NCBI RefSeq assembly: GCF_900104345.1
Contig: NZ_FNJN01000001.1
Span: 310,001-374,000 of the forward strand
Direction: 5' to 3'
DNA: 64,000 bases
Source of the DNA: Microbacterium testaceum StLB037
GTDB taxonomy: Bacteria > Actinomycetota > Actinomycetes > Actinomycetales > Microbacteriaceae
Position numbers and translations under genes: made by a program. Shown here piece by piece: positions 24,933-37,622 of this stretch (positions are counted from its first letter, which is position 1; each line of letters begins with the position of its first letter). A model generated the notes under the pieces. That model was not told where the DNA came from and ran no database searches. It saw only the letters and a list, made by a program, of their open reading frames with translations.

Positions 24933-25417
24933 GCAGTGCTTCCCCCGCCCCTCGTCGTCCCCTCTCCAGTACCCCAGTGCTGCGCACCGCCCTGGTCTGG
25001 GGCGGCATCGTGACGGCGGTGCTCCTCGTGCTCGGGGCCGTCATCGGATTCCTCGTCGGGGGAGGGGGCGGCCTCGGCAGCGCTCTGTCCGGCGTCGCGG
25101 TCAGCGCGATCTTCCTCGCCGTCACGGCCATCAGCATCCTGGTGGCGAACCGGTGGTTCGGCGATCCGCTCTACGTCCCGATCTTCTTCGGCATCGTGCT
25201 GGGCGGCTGGCTGCTCAAGCTCATCCTGTTCATCGTGGCGATCGTCGTGCTGCGCGGACAGGGCTGGGTCGACCCCGTGGTGTTCTACGTCGCGCTCGTC
25301 GTCAGCGTCATCGCCTCGCTCGCGGTCGACGTGGTCGTCCTCCTGCGCATGCGCATCCCCAGCGTCAGCGACGTGACCCTGCCCACTGACCCCGAGGCGG
25401 GCGACCGTCGCTCCTGA
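24929..25417 (+). CDS. AtpI-like membrane protein before the ATP synthase operon
   Basis: A 162-residue protein with four membrane helices (about 24-48, 54-72, 80-103 and 112-136) and a charged C-terminus. Position and topology correspond to Rv1303 of M. tuberculosis and to AtpI, which helps assemble the c-ring or import Mg2+ in other bacteria. Sequence similarity to AtpI is weak by eye, so the name rests mainly on context. Its ATG overlaps the wecA stop by 4 nt. Confidence 0.75.
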   Translation: MSSASPAPRRPLSSTPVLRTALVWGGIVTAVLLVLGAVIGFLVGGGGGLGSALSGVAVSAIFLAVTAISILVANRWFGDPLYVPIFFGIVLGGWLLKLILFIVAIVVLRGQGWVDPVVFYVALVVSVIASLAVDVVVLLRMRIPSVSDVTLPTDPEAGDRRS

Positions 25418-26719
<1,302 letters not shown>

Positions 26720-26754
26720 TCCCGGCCGCTCTCGATTCACTGTAAGGAGACAGG

Positions 26755-27315
26755 ATGCTGAACGCTCTTGTCACTCTCGCCGCGGAGCCCGCGGGCGAGG
26801 CGGCACACAACCCGTTGATTCCGGCGTGGTACGACATCATCTGGTCGGCCGTGTGCTTCCTTGTCATCGTCTTCGTGGTGTGGCGCGTCGCTCTGCCGCG
26901 CATGGCGAAGCTGCTCGACGAGCGCAGTGCTGCCATCGAGGGCAACATCGCCAAGGCCGACGAGGCTCAGCGACAGGCCGAGGCCGCCCTCGAGGAGTAC
27001 ACCGCCCAGCTCGCCGAGGCGCGCAAGGAAGCCGGTGAGATCCGCGAGAACGCCACTCAGGACGGTCGCAAGATCGTCGCGGAGGCCAAGGAGACCGCGT
27101 CGGCCGAGGCCGCTCGCATCACCGCGTCCGCGCACGCTCAGATCGAGGCCGAGCGTCAGACGGCCCTCGTGCAGCTGCGTTCCGAGGTCGGTACCCTCGC
27201 GGTCGACCTCGCGGGCAACGTCATCGGTGAGACCCTGACGGACGACGCGCGCGCCAACGCCGTGGTCGACCGCTTCCTCGCCGAGCTCGAGGCTTCCGAG
27301 AAGGCGGCCAAGTAA
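26755..27315 (+). CDS. atpF: ATP synthase F0 subunit b
   Basis: A 186-residue stator subunit with one membrane helix (about 24-45, IIWSAVCFLVIVFVVWRVAL) followed by a long charged coiled coil to the C-terminus. AAGGAG precedes the ATG. The stop TAA shares its last A with the atpH ATG (TAATG). Unlike mycobacteria, b and delta are separate normal-length genes. Confidence 0.96.
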   Translation: MLNALVTLAAEPAGEAAHNPLIPAWYDIIWSAVCFLVIVFVVWRVALPRMAKLLDERSAAIEGNIAKADEAQRQAEAALEEYTAQLAEARKEAGEIRENATQDGRKIVAEAKETASAEAARITASAHAQIEAERQTALVQLRSEVGTLAVDLAGNVIGETLTDDARANAVVDRFLAELEASEKAAK

Positions 27316-28103
27316 TGGGCAGCGCGACCACTCAGGCGCGGACCGCGACCGCGGAGGCCCTGGCCTCCACCTCGGGCGTCGATCTCGACGTCGCGCGCGA
27401 ACTGTTCGCGGCCGTCGGTGCCGTGAGCGGCTCGGCGCAGCTGAGCGGCGCGCTGTCCGACTCGTCGGTGCCGCCCGCCGCTCGTGCGGGTCTGGTGTCC
27501 GGCGTCTTCGGAGCCTCGTACCGGCCCGCGACCGTGGCGCTGCTGACCAGCGCCGCGCAGCAGCGCTGGTCGAACTCCGCGGAGTTCGTCGAAGGACTCG
27601 AAGAGCTCGCTGTGCTCGCGACCTCGGTCGCCGAGGACGCGGACATCGAGGCCGAGCTCTTCTCGTTCTCGCGCACCGTCGCCTCGAACGGCGAACTCGA
27701 GCTCGCGCTGGGCGGCCGCCTCGGCGGCGCGTCGGCCAAGGGGGCTCTCGTCTCGAAGCTCCTCGACGGCCGGGCGAGCGCGGGGACCGCACTCATCGTC
27801 TCGTCGCTGGTCGAGCACGCCCGCGGTCGTCGCGTCCGTGCTCTCCTACGTCGCGCTGAGCGCATCGTCGCCGAGCAGCGCGCGCGCATCGTCGCGACGG
27901 TGTTCGCGGCGACGCCGTTGAACGCCGACCAGCAGTCCCGCCTCCAGAACGCTCTCAGCGCACGTTACGGTTCGGCCGTCACGCTGAATACCGTGATCGA
28001 CCCGACCGTGGTCGGTGGGCTGCGCGTGCAGGTCGCCGACGACGTGATCGACGCGAGCGTGTCCGCACGCCTCGCGGACCTCCGCCAGCGCATCGCCGGC
28101 TGA
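27315..28103 (+). CDS. atpH: ATP synthase F1 subunit delta
   Basis: A 262-residue delta subunit linking the F1 head to the b stator. It has the N-terminal helical bundle and the C-terminal motif with '[21 protein letters not shown]', diagnostic of OSCP/delta. At 262 residues it is longer than the roughly 180 of E. coli delta, as is usual in actinobacteria. It overlaps atpF by one base. Confidence 0.95.
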   Translation: MGSATTQARTATAEALASTSGVDLDVARELFAAVGAVSGSAQLSGALSDSSVPPAARAGLVSGVFGASYRPATVALLTSAAQQRWSNSAEFVEGLEELAVLATSVAEDADIEAELFSFSRTVASNGELELALGGRLGGASAKGALVSKLLDGRASAGTALIVSSLVEHARGRRVRALLRRAERIVAEQRARIVATVFAATPLNADQQSRLQNALSARYGSAVTLNTVIDPTVVGGLRVQVADDVIDASVSARLADLRQRIAG

Positions 28104-28165
28104 AGACTTTCCGCCCGAGTGGGCGTGGATCTGGGGGCCGAGTGCCCCACGAACGAAGGAAGACA

Positions 28166-29797
28166 ATGGCAGATCTCTCTATCAGCCCCGACGTCATTCG
28201 TGACGCGCTGAAGGACTTCGTCAACGCCTACGAGCCCACCGGCGCTGCGGCGACCGAGGTCGGCGCCGTCGTCGACGCGGCCGACGGTATCGCTCACGTC
28301 GAGGGCCTTCCCGGCGTCATGGCCAACGAGCTCATCCGCTTCGCGGACGGCACGCTCGGCCTCGCCCAGAACCTCGACGAGAACGAGGTCGGTGTCGTCG
28401 TGCTCGGCGAGTTCTCCGGCATCGAAGAAGGCCAGAGCGTCACCCGCACCGGTGAGGTCCTCTCGGTCGGCGTCGGCGATGGGTACCTGGGTCGCGTCGT
28501 CGACCCGCTCGGAAACCCCATCGACGGTCTCGGCGAGATCGCGACCGAGGGCCGCCGCGCCCTCGAGCTCCAGGCGCCCGGCGTCATGCAGCGCAAGAGC
28601 GTGCACGAGCCCCTCCAGACCGGCATCAAGGCCATCGACGCCATGATCCCCGTCGGCCGCGGCCAGCGTCAGCTCATCATCGGCGACCGCCAGACCGGTA
28701 AGACGGCCATCGCGATCGACACGATCATCAACCAGAAGTCGAACTGGGAGTCCGGCGACGTCGACAAGCAGGTGCGTTGCATCTACGTCGCGATCGGCCA
28801 GAAGGGCTCGACCATCGCTTCGGTGAAGGGCGCGCTCGAAGAGGCCGGCGCGATGGAGTACACCACCATCGTCGCGGCCCCCGCCTCCGACCCCGCCGGC
28901 TTCAAGTACCTCGCCCCCTACACCGGCTCGGCCATCGGCCAGCACTGGATGTACGGCGGCAAGCACGTCCTCATCATCTTCGACGACCTGTCGAAGCAGG
29001 CCGAGGCCTACCGTGCCGTTTCGCTGCTCCTGCGCCGCCCGCCGGGCCGCGAGGCGTACCCCGGCGACGTCTTCTACCTGCACTCGCGTCTGCTCGAGCG
29101 TTGCGCGAAGCTGTCCGACGAGCTCGGCGCGGGTTCGATGACGGGTCTTCCCATCATCGAGACCAAGGCGAACGACGTCTCGGCATACATCCCGACCAAC
29201 GTGATCTCGATCACCGACGGCCAGATCTTCCTGCAGTCCGACCTGTTCAACGCCAACCAGCGTCCCGCGGTTGACGTGGGTATCTCGGTGTCGCGCGTCG
29301 GCGGTGACGCTCAGGTCAAGTCGATCAAGAAGGTCTCCGGAACCCTGAAGCTCGAGCTGGCGCAGTACCGCTCGCTCGAGGCCTTCGCGATGTTCGCGAG
29401 CGACCTCGACGCGGCCTCGCGTCGTCAACTGGCACGCGGTGCGCGTCTGACCGAGCTGCTCAAGCAGCCGCAGTACTCGCCGTACCCCGTCGAGGAGCAG
29501 GTCGTCTCGATCTGGGCCGGCACGAACGGCAAGCTGGACACCGTCGAGGTCTCGGACGTGCTCCGCTTCGAGCGCGAGCTGCTCGACTACCTCCGCCGCA
29601 ACTCGACCGTGCTCGACACGCTGCGCGAGACCAACGCCCTGGGTGACGACACCCTCGCCGAGCTCGAGAAGCAGATCGACGCCTTCACCAAGGAGTTCCA
29701 GCCCGGCAAGGACCAGGGCGTCGTCGGCGCCGAGAAGGTCGACGCCGCCGAGGCGGAAGACGTGAACCAGGAGCGGATCGTCAAAGGCCGTCGCTGA
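28166..29797 (+). CDS. atpA: ATP synthase F1 subunit alpha
   Basis: A 543-residue alpha subunit with the non-catalytic nucleotide site. Walker A is GDRQTGKT (173-180), preceded by the beta-barrel N-terminal domain. The signature '[14 protein letters not shown]' is present. The ATG at 28166 follows GAAGGAAG; the in-frame ATG at 28142 would add eight unconserved residues. The C-terminal 30 residues are an acidic extension typical of actinobacteria. Confidence 0.97.
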   Translation: MADLSISPDVIRDALKDFVNAYEPTGAAATEVGAVVDAADGIAHVEGLPGVMANELIRFADGTLGLAQNLDENEVGVVVLGEFSGIEEGQSVTRTGEVLSVGVGDGYLGRVVDPLGNPIDGLGEIATEGRRALELQAPGVMQRKSVHEPLQTGIKAIDAMIPVGRGQRQLIIGDRQTGKTAIAIDTIINQKSNWESGDVDKQVRCIYVAIGQKGSTIASVKGALEEAGAMEYTTIVAAPASDPAGFKYLAPYTGSAIGQHWMYGGKHVLIIFDDLSKQAEAYRAVSLLLRRPPGREAYPGDVFYLHSRLLERCAKLSDELGAGSMTGLPIIETKANDVSAYIPTNVISITDGQIFLQSDLFNANQRPAVDVGISVSRVGGDAQVKSIKKVSGTLKLELAQYRSLEAFAMFASDLDAASRRQLARGARLTELLKQPQYSPYPVEEQVVSIWAGTNGKLDTVEVSDVLRFERELLDYLRRNSTVLDTLRETNALGDDTLAELEKQIDAFTKEFQPGKDQGVVGAEKVDAAEAEDVNQERIVKGRR

Positions 29798-29821
29798 GGA
29801 GCGAGGACACGGACGTAAATC

Positions 29822-32192
<2,371 letters not shown>

Positions 32193-32193
32193 C

Positions 32194-32454
32194 ATGTCGT
32201 TGCGCGTGAGCCTGGTGTCGGCAGACGCCGAGGTGTGGACGGGGGAGGCGACGCTCGTCGTCGCCAAGACCGTCGAGGGTGAGATCGGCTTCATGCAGGG
32301 GCATGAGCCGGTGCTCGCGATCCTCGCCCAGGGCGAGGTGCGCATCACCCGCACCGACGGCACGAAGATCCTGGCCAACGCCGAGGACGGCTTCCTGTCG
32401 ATGGCCGACGACGAACTCACCATCGTCGCCGGAAACGCCGCTCTCGTCTCCTGA
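32194..32454 (+). CDS. atpC: ATP synthase F1 subunit epsilon
   Basis: An 86-residue epsilon subunit consisting only of the N-terminal beta-sandwich (SLRVSLVSADAEVWTGEATL ... GEIGFMQGHEPVLAIL). The C-terminal helical hairpin that inhibits ATP hydrolysis in E. coli is missing, as in other short actinobacterial forms. It starts 1 nt after the atpD stop and ends the operon at a terminator. Confidence 0.94.
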   Translation: MSLRVSLVSADAEVWTGEATLVVAKTVEGEIGFMQGHEPVLAILAQGEVRITRTDGTKILANAEDGFLSMADDELTIVAGNAALVS

Positions 32455-32471
32455 CGCCGCTTCATCGCTGA

Positions 32472-32515
32472 CGCGCGTCGCCCGGTTCTCCGGGCGGCGC
32501 GCGTCGCTGTTTTCC
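32472..32515 (+). terminator. Terminator of the atp operon
   Basis: GCGCGTCGCCCGG (from 32473) pairs with CCGGGCGGCGCGC (ending at 32502), with one mismatch and a TTCT loop. A TGTTTT tract follows. It is the only strong terminator between atpB and yaaA. Confidence 0.75.
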
Positions 32516-32526
32516 CGAAGGGTCCC

Positions 32527-33276
32527 ATGCTCGTCCTGCTCCCTCCGTCCGAGACCAAGCGCCCCGGCGGCGACGGTCCGATGCTCGATCTGCCGTCCCT
32601 CGCGCTCCCTTCTCTCCGGGACGCGCGCGAAACGGTCGTCGCCGCGCTGGTCGCGCTGTCCTCCGACGAGGACGAGGCCGCGCGCGTGCTGAAGATCAGT
32701 GCGAAGCGTCGGCACGAGATCGCCGACAACGCCGCGGTGCGCACGGCGCCCACCATGCCGGCGATCGATCGCTACACCGGGGTCTTGTTCGATGCCCTGG
32801 ATGCCGCGTCCCTCGATGCGGCATCCCGTTCATGGCTCGGCGAGCACGTCCTCATCCAGTCGGCGCCGTTCGGGCCGGTCGGTGCCCTCGACGGCATCCC
32901 GCCGTATCGCCTGGCAGCGGGGACGTCGCTGCCCGGCGCCCCGGCTCTGCGGCGGATCTGGGCGGATGCCGTTCGACAGGCGTGGGCGCAGCGCCGACCC
33001 GACTTCGTCCTCGACCTGCGCTCGGAGGCGTACGCGGCTCTCGGGCCGCTGCCGGAGGGTGTCCCCTCGGCCTACGTGCGGGTCATGAGCGAGGACTCGG
33101 GTGGTCGGACTCGCGCACTCAACCACTTCAACAAGCATGCGAAGGGTGAGCTGGTGCGATCCCTCGCGTCCCGGGGCGTCCGCATCGCCTCGCTCGACGA
33201 GTTCGTGAGCTGGGCGTCCGACGCGGGGTGGGTGGTCCGCCCGGGGGAGGCCGGCGAGGTGACGCTCATTGTATGA
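32527..33276 (+). CDS. yaaA: YaaA-family peroxide stress protein
   Basis: A 249-residue protein of the YaaA (DUF328) family. It starts MLVLLPPSETKRPGGDGPML, and later has 'RYTGVLFDALD', 'SAPFGPVGALDGIPPYRL' and the basic 'NHFNKHAKGELVR' signature. E. coli YaaA limits intracellular iron and DNA damage during peroxide stress. The start is close to the atp terminator, so it may receive read-through. No OxyR or PerR site is evident. Confidence 0.88.
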   Translation: MLVLLPPSETKRPGGDGPMLDLPSLALPSLRDARETVVAALVALSSDEDEAARVLKISAKRRHEIADNAAVRTAPTMPAIDRYTGVLFDALDAASLDAASRSWLGEHVLIQSAPFGPVGALDGIPPYRLAAGTSLPGAPALRRIWADAVRQAWAQRRPDFVLDLRSEAYAALGPLPEGVPSAYVRVMSEDSGGRTRALNHFNKHAKGELVRSLASRGVRIASLDEFVSWASDAGWVVRPGEAGEVTLIV

Positions 33277-33376
33277 CATGGGCGTGCCCCTGTCAGGAAA
33301 GTCTCAGCTTCGCTAGCATGTGAGGCGCGGGGGGTGCGTGGATGCTTCCCGCGCACTCGCTTGGAAAGGAACTCGC

Positions 33377-34072
33377 ATGAGTGACTCCTACTATTACGAC
33401 GACGGGGGCAGCGCCGCTGCTCTCGCCATCTTGCTCGTCCTGATCCCGATCTTCCTCATCCTCGCCCTCGCGGCGTACGTGATCTCGTCGTTCCTCTACA
33501 TGAAGATCTTCGAGAAGGCCGGTGTGCAGGGCAAGTGGCGCGCCTGGGTTCCGGTTTACAACGGACTGATCGCGGCCAAGCTCGGTGACGTGTCGCCGTG
33601 GGTCGTGCTGATCGCCATCGTCGCCTCGAGCGTCCTGTCGAACATCCCCGTCATCGGACCGGTGTTCAGCCTGGTCATCCTCGCCGTCGCGGTGATGTAC
33701 TCGTACCGTATCGGCCTCAAGCTCGGTAAGGACTGGCCGCTGCTTCTTCTCTGGCTGATCCCGGGCGTCGGTGCGCTCATCTGGCTCGCGATCATTGCAT
33801 TCAGCAACAACCGCTGGAACCCCGCGATCCCGCCCGCGCCGTGGGCGAACTCGTTCCTGGCCGACAAGACGGTCTGGAACGGGATCCCCGTTCAGCCCAG
33901 CCAGCCGGTCGCCGGCAACGGCGGAGGATACGCCGGTCCCGGATACGGTGCACCGCCGGCGCAGCCGTACAGCCCGCCGCAGACTCCGCCCGCAGCGGGA
34001 ACGACGCCGCCCCCGCCCGCTCCGGGAACGACGCCGCCGCCCCCGGCTCCGCCGGCCGGCCCCCAGGTCTGA
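33377..34072 (+). CDS. Four-helix membrane protein with Pro-rich tail (DUF5684-like)
   Basis: A 231-residue protein. After a short polar start (MSDSYYYDDGGS) come four hydrophobic segments (about 12-38, 70-88, 89-110 and 121-141), with the 'FEKAGVQGKWRAWVPVYNGL' motif between the first two; this motif is characteristic of DUF5684-type proteins. Residues 175-231 are Gly/Pro/Thr-rich, with PPPPAPGTTPPPP repeats, and cytoplasmic or cell-wall spanning. GGAAAGGAA precedes the ATG. Function is unknown. Confidence 0.7.
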   Translation: MSDSYYYDDGGSAAALAILLVLIPIFLILALAAYVISSFLYMKIFEKAGVQGKWRAWVPVYNGLIAAKLGDVSPWVVLIAIVASSVLSNIPVIGPVFSLVILAVAVMYSYRIGLKLGKDWPLLLLWLIPGVGALIWLAIIAFSNNRWNPAIPPAPWANSFLADKTVWNGIPVQPSQPVAGNGGGYAGPGYGAPPAQPYSPPQTPPAAGTTPPPPAPGTTPPPPAPPAGPQV

Positions 34073-34080
34073 CCTCCGCG

Positions 34081-34110
34081 AAGGGCTCCCCGTGTCGACG
34101 GGGAGCCCTT
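34081..34110 (+). terminator. Strong hairpin after the DUF5684-like gene
   Basis: AAGGGCTCCCCGT (34081-34093) pairs perfectly with ACGGGGAGCCCTT (34098-34110) around GTCG. It separates this gene from the aldo/keto reductase. Confidence 0.75.
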
Positions 34111-34125
34111 CGTCGTCCTCGGCGA

Positions 34126-34131
34126 TAGCGT
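34126..34131 (+). promoter_or_regulatory. -10 box TAGCGT of the aldo/keto reductase gene
   Basis: TAGCGT ends exactly 6 nt before the ATG, so the predicted transcript starts at or next to the start codon (leaderless). Confidence 0.4.
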
Positions 34132-34137
34132 GGAGAG

Positions 34138-35118
34138 ATGACGTCCTCCGTTCTTCCTCTTCGTGCCGTCGGTCGCTCCGGACTCCGCGTCTCCGCGGTG
34201 GGCCTGGGCTGCAACAACTTCGGACGAGCGGGAACCGCCACCGAGACACTCGACGGAACGCGCGCGGTGCTCGATGCGGCGATCGATGCGGGCGTGACTT
34301 TCCTCGACACCGCCGACATGTACGGTCACGAGTTCGGTTTGTCCGAGACGCTGATGGGGGAGGCGCTCGAGGGGCGCCGCGATCAGGTCGTGCTGGCCAC
34401 GAAGTTCGGGCACGCCGACTTCGCCCCCGCGGTGACCGGGGGGTCCAAGGGATCCCGCGCGCACGTGCGTCGTGCCGTCGAAGACTCGCTCCGACGCCTG
34501 CGCACCGACTGGATCGACCTGTACCAGCTGCACACGCCCGACCCGTCGACGCCGATCGAGGAAACCCTCGACGCCCTCGCCGACCTCGTCCGCGAGGGCA
34601 AGGTGCGCTATATCGGGCATTCGAACTTCTCAGGGTGGCGGATCGCCGAGGCCGAGCATGCCGCCGACGGCGTGCGGTTCGTCTCGGCCCAGAATCAGTA
34701 CAGCCTGCTGGCCCGCGCCGCCGAGCGGGAGGTGCTGCCGGCCGCCGCTCGTTACGGCCTCGGGTTCCTGCCCTTCTTCCCCCTGCACAACGGCCTGCTG
34801 ACCGGCAAGTTCACGCGGGACGGGGGCCCTGAGGGGAGCCGAATCATGCGTCAGCGACCCCACCTGTGGCGTGACGCCCCCTGGGACGCGCTCGAGCGCT
34901 ACCAGGCCTTCTGCGATGCACGCGGGATCACGATGCTCGAGGCGACCTTCGCCTGGTTCCTCGCCAACCCCCTGGTCGCGAGCGTCATCGCGGGTGCGAC
35001 GAGCGCAGAGCAGGTGCGCGCCAATGCCGCAGCCGCCACCGCCTGGACGCCGAGCGCCGAGGATCTCGCCGAGATCGACGGCATCCTTCCTCTGCCCGCC
35101 GATCCGGCCGCGGGATGA
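34138..35118 (+). CDS. Aldo/keto reductase
   Basis: A 326-residue TIM-barrel NADPH-dependent oxidoreductase. Catalytic residues are visible: Asp in FLDTADMYGH (about 56-65), Tyr63, Lys in LATKFGH (about 88) and the His position in 'DLYQLHTPDP' (about 125-134). The NADPH loop 'AGATSAEQVRANA' is near 284-296. The closest groups are the YajO/YccK-type and voltage-gated K+ channel beta-like reductases. The substrate is unknown. It is a single gene after a terminator, with no ribosome site, which fits leaderless expression. Confidence 0.9.
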   Translation: MTSSVLPLRAVGRSGLRVSAVGLGCNNFGRAGTATETLDGTRAVLDAAIDAGVTFLDTADMYGHEFGLSETLMGEALEGRRDQVVLATKFGHADFAPAVTGGSKGSRAHVRRAVEDSLRRLRTDWIDLYQLHTPDPSTPIEETLDALADLVREGKVRYIGHSNFSGWRIAEAEHAADGVRFVSAQNQYSLLARAAEREVLPAAARYGLGFLPFFPLHNGLLTGKFTRDGGPEGSRIMRQRPHLWRDAPWDALERYQAFCDARGITMLEATFAWFLANPLVASVIAGATSAEQVRANAAAATAWTPSAEDLAEIDGILPLPADPAAG

Positions 35119-35236
35119 ATGCCACCGCTGGGATGTGTCGGTGCGGCGCGTCCTCGGATCGTGCCCGAGCGTCGACTAAGATGACAGGGCCGTGCGTTTC
35201 CGCCGGCGCAGTCGTCGGCCAACCGGAGGATCGTTC

Positions 35237-36010
35237 GTGCCCGAGGTGACCACCCACACGCGCACCGTCCCGCTCGGTGACACCGTTCTCGAGCTGTCGT
35301 GGGCGGCCAGCACCGAGGTCGGACGCCGCCGCGAGGTGAACCAGGACGCCGTCCTCGCCGACTTCCCGCTGTTCGTCGTCGCCGACGGCATGGGCGGGCA
35401 TCTCGGCGGAGAGATCGCGAGCGCGAGCACCGTCGAGCGGCTCCGTGCCGTGGTCGCGACGGGCCCGGTCTCGACGAAGAACATCGAGAAGGCGCTCTCG
35501 CGCGCGGTCAAAGACATCGTGGCCCACCCCGAGACCACCGACGAGGGCACCGGAACCACCCTCACCGGCGTGTACCTCGAGACCCACACCGAAGAACCGC
35601 ACTGGGTGACGCTGAACATCGGCGACTCGCGCGTGTATCTTCTGCGCGACGGCGAGATCGTCCAGGTGACGACCGATCACTCCGTGGTGCAAGAGCTCAT
35701 CGCCGCCGGGCGTCTGAGCCCTGAAGAAGCTGAGAACCACCCCTACGGAAACGTGATCACCCGCGCCGTGGGACCGAGCGACAGCGTCAAGCCCGACTAC
35801 CTCCGCCTCGACGTGCTCGACGGCGATCGCTTCGTGATCTGCTCCGACGGTCTCACCAAAGAGCTCACGGATTTCGGCATCCGTCATTTCCTCGAGGCGA
35901 ACACGGACCCGGCTGCAGCCGTCGAGGCCATGATGGCCGCCGCCCTCGAGAACGGCGGACGCGACAACATCTCGATCGTCGTCCTCGACGTCGCCCGCCG
36001 CTCCGCCTGA
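35237..36010 (+). CDS. PP2C-family Ser/Thr protein phosphatase
   Basis: A 257-residue metal-dependent phosphatase. The motifs in order are REVNQDAVLADF, VADGMGGHLGGE, GTGTTLTGVYL, LNIGDSRVYLLRDGEI, DHSVVQELI, CSDGLTKELTD and DNISIVVLD, with all metal-binding Asp residues. It has no membrane helix or FHA domain. The GTG at 35237 follows GGAGG (35225-35229); the upstream GTG at 35192 lies about 10 nt after a TAAGAT box and is less likely. It is the natural counterpart of Hanks kinases, but the kinase in this window is 30 kb away and not linked. Confidence 0.88.
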   Translation: MPEVTTHTRTVPLGDTVLELSWAASTEVGRRREVNQDAVLADFPLFVVADGMGGHLGGEIASASTVERLRAVVATGPVSTKNIEKALSRAVKDIVAHPETTDEGTGTTLTGVYLETHTEEPHWVTLNIGDSRVYLLRDGEIVQVTTDHSVVQELIAAGRLSPEEAENHPYGNVITRAVGPSDSVKPDYLRLDVLDGDRFVICSDGLTKELTDFGIRHFLEANTDPAAAVEAMMAAALENGGRDNISIVVLDVARRSA

Positions 36011-36018
36011 AAATCATC

Positions 36019-36047
36019 TTGACCGCGGAGACCGCGGATTCTACGTT
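36019..36047 (+). promoter_or_regulatory. Promoter of the APC permease (leaderless)
   Basis: TTGACC (36019-36024) and TACGTT (36042-36047) are spaced by exactly 17 bp. The ATG follows 6 nt after the -10. The spacer contains a CCGCGG-AGA-CCGCGG repeat that could bind a regulator. It is the clearest full promoter in the window. Confidence 0.65.
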
Positions 36048-36053
36048 CGGCAT

Positions 36054-37586
36054 ATGACCTCCGCACCCGAACGGACGGCCGGCAAAGGCCTGGCCACTGG
36101 AACCCTGGGCCTGTGGGGCTCGACCGTGATCGGTCTCGCATCCACCGCACCGGTGTATTCCCTCGTCGCGACGCTCGGCTTCGTCGTCCTCGCGGTCGGG
36201 GCGTCGGCGCCCATCGCGTTCGTGCTGGCCTTCATCCCGATGCTGTTCATCGCCTTCGCCTACCGCGAGTTGAACAACGAGGTGCCCGACTGCGGCACCA
36301 CGTTCACGTGGGGGACGAAGGCGTTCGGCCCCTGGGTCGGGTGGATGGGAGGTTGGGGTGTCGCCGTCGCGGGGATGGTGGTGCTCGCCAACCTGTCGCA
36401 GATCGCCGGCATCTACCTGTGGTCGCTGATCGGAGACGGTTCCCTCGCCGAGAACGTGCCGCTCGTCACCGCAACGGGCGTGGCCTTCGTCGCCGCGATG
36501 ACCTACGTGAGCTACCGCGGGGTCGAGATCGGCGAGCGGATCCAGAACATTCTGCTCGCGGTGCAGTACATCGTGCTGGTTCTCTTCGTGGTGCTGGCGC
36601 TGTGGAAGTTCTTCGACGGGACGGCGCCGAATCCCACCCCCTTCGATCTTGCGTGGTTCAACCCGTTCGGGTTCACGGATTGGAGCGGGTTCACCGAGGC
36701 CGTCCTGCTCGCGCTGTTCATCTACTGGGGGTGGGACACCTGCCTGGCGCTCAACGAAGAGACCAAGGACCCGAAGCGCATCCCGGGGCGCGCCGCGCTC
36801 CTGACCACCGTCATCCTGCTCGGCACCTACGTCACGGTCACGGTGGCGGCGATGATGTACGCCGGCGTCGGCGAGGACGGAGCGGGGCTGGCCAACCCCG
36901 CCAACGCCGACGACGTGTTCCTCGCGCTCAAGGACGACCTGTTCGGTCCGTTCGGGTGGGTCCTGATCGTCGCCGTGCTCATCTCGGCGGTGTCGTCGAC
37001 GCAGACCACGATCCTCCCGACCGCGCGGGGAACGCTCGCGATGGCCGCCTACAAGGCGCTGCCGCACCGCTTCCAGACGGTGCACCCGCGCTTCCGCACG
37101 CCGTCGTTCTCGACGCTGGTGATGGGCGTCGTCGCGAGCGTCTACTACGTCGGCATGACGATCATCAGCGACAACATCCTGCAGGACTCGATCCTGTCGC
37201 TCGGGCTCGCGATCGCTTTCTACTACGCGATGACGGGGTACGCCTGCGTGTGGTTCTACCGACGCGAGCTGTTCTCGTCGACGAAGAACCTCGTCTACCG
37301 CGGCATCCTGCCCCTGCTGGGAGCCCTCATACTGACGTACGCCTTCGTGCAGTCGGCCGTCGACATGTACGACCCCGAGTACGGCAACACCGTGCTCCTC
37401 GGCATCGGCGGCACCTTCGTCGTCGGTATCGGGGCGCTGGCGATCGGGATCGTGCTGATGGTGCTCTGGTACCTGTTCCCGGGATCGAAGCCGTTCTTCC
37501 GCGGCGAGAGCCTCAACCGCGAGACCGAGGTGCTCGTCCCGGACGAGCCGATCGCCCACCCGCGCTCGGTCGACGGGGGCATTTGA
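36054..37586 (+). CDS. APC-family amino acid permease
   Basis: A 510-residue transporter with 12 or more hydrophobic helices. The N-terminus 'LATGTLGLWGSTVIGLASTA' holds the helix-1 substrate-binding break of APC transporters, and 'YRELNNEVPDCGTTFTWGTK' and 'WGWDTCLALNEETKDPKRIP' are the family's conserved loops. It is a probable proton-coupled amino acid or amine importer. Its own promoter is directly upstream. It converges, with a 36-nt gap, on the asparaginase gene. Substrate specificity cannot be read. Confidence 0.9.
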   Translation: MTSAPERTAGKGLATGTLGLWGSTVIGLASTAPVYSLVATLGFVVLAVGASAPIAFVLAFIPMLFIAFAYRELNNEVPDCGTTFTWGTKAFGPWVGWMGGWGVAVAGMVVLANLSQIAGIYLWSLIGDGSLAENVPLVTATGVAFVAAMTYVSYRGVEIGERIQNILLAVQYIVLVLFVVLALWKFFDGTAPNPTPFDLAWFNPFGFTDWSGFTEAVLLALFIYWGWDTCLALNEETKDPKRIPGRAALLTTVILLGTYVTVTVAAMMYAGVGEDGAGLANPANADDVFLALKDDLFGPFGWVLIVAVLISAVSSTQTTILPTARGTLAMAAYKALPHRFQTVHPRFRTPSFSTLVMGVVASVYYVGMTIISDNILQDSILSLGLAIAFYYAMTGYACVWFYRRELFSSTKNLVYRGILPLLGALILTYAFVQSAVDMYDPEYGNTVLLGIGGTFVVGIGALAIGIVLMVLWYLFPGSKPFFRGESLNRETEVLVPDEPIAHPRSVDGGI

Positions 37587-37622
37587 GCGGCCGCCGCACC
37601 GTGGAGGGGCGGGGCGTCGGAG

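Noticed and set aside
35192..35236. Earlier GTG start for the PP2C phosphatase
   Set aside because: It lies about 10 nt after a TAAGAT box, and the added Arg-rich residues are not part of the fold; GTG 35237 has GGAGG at proper spacing.
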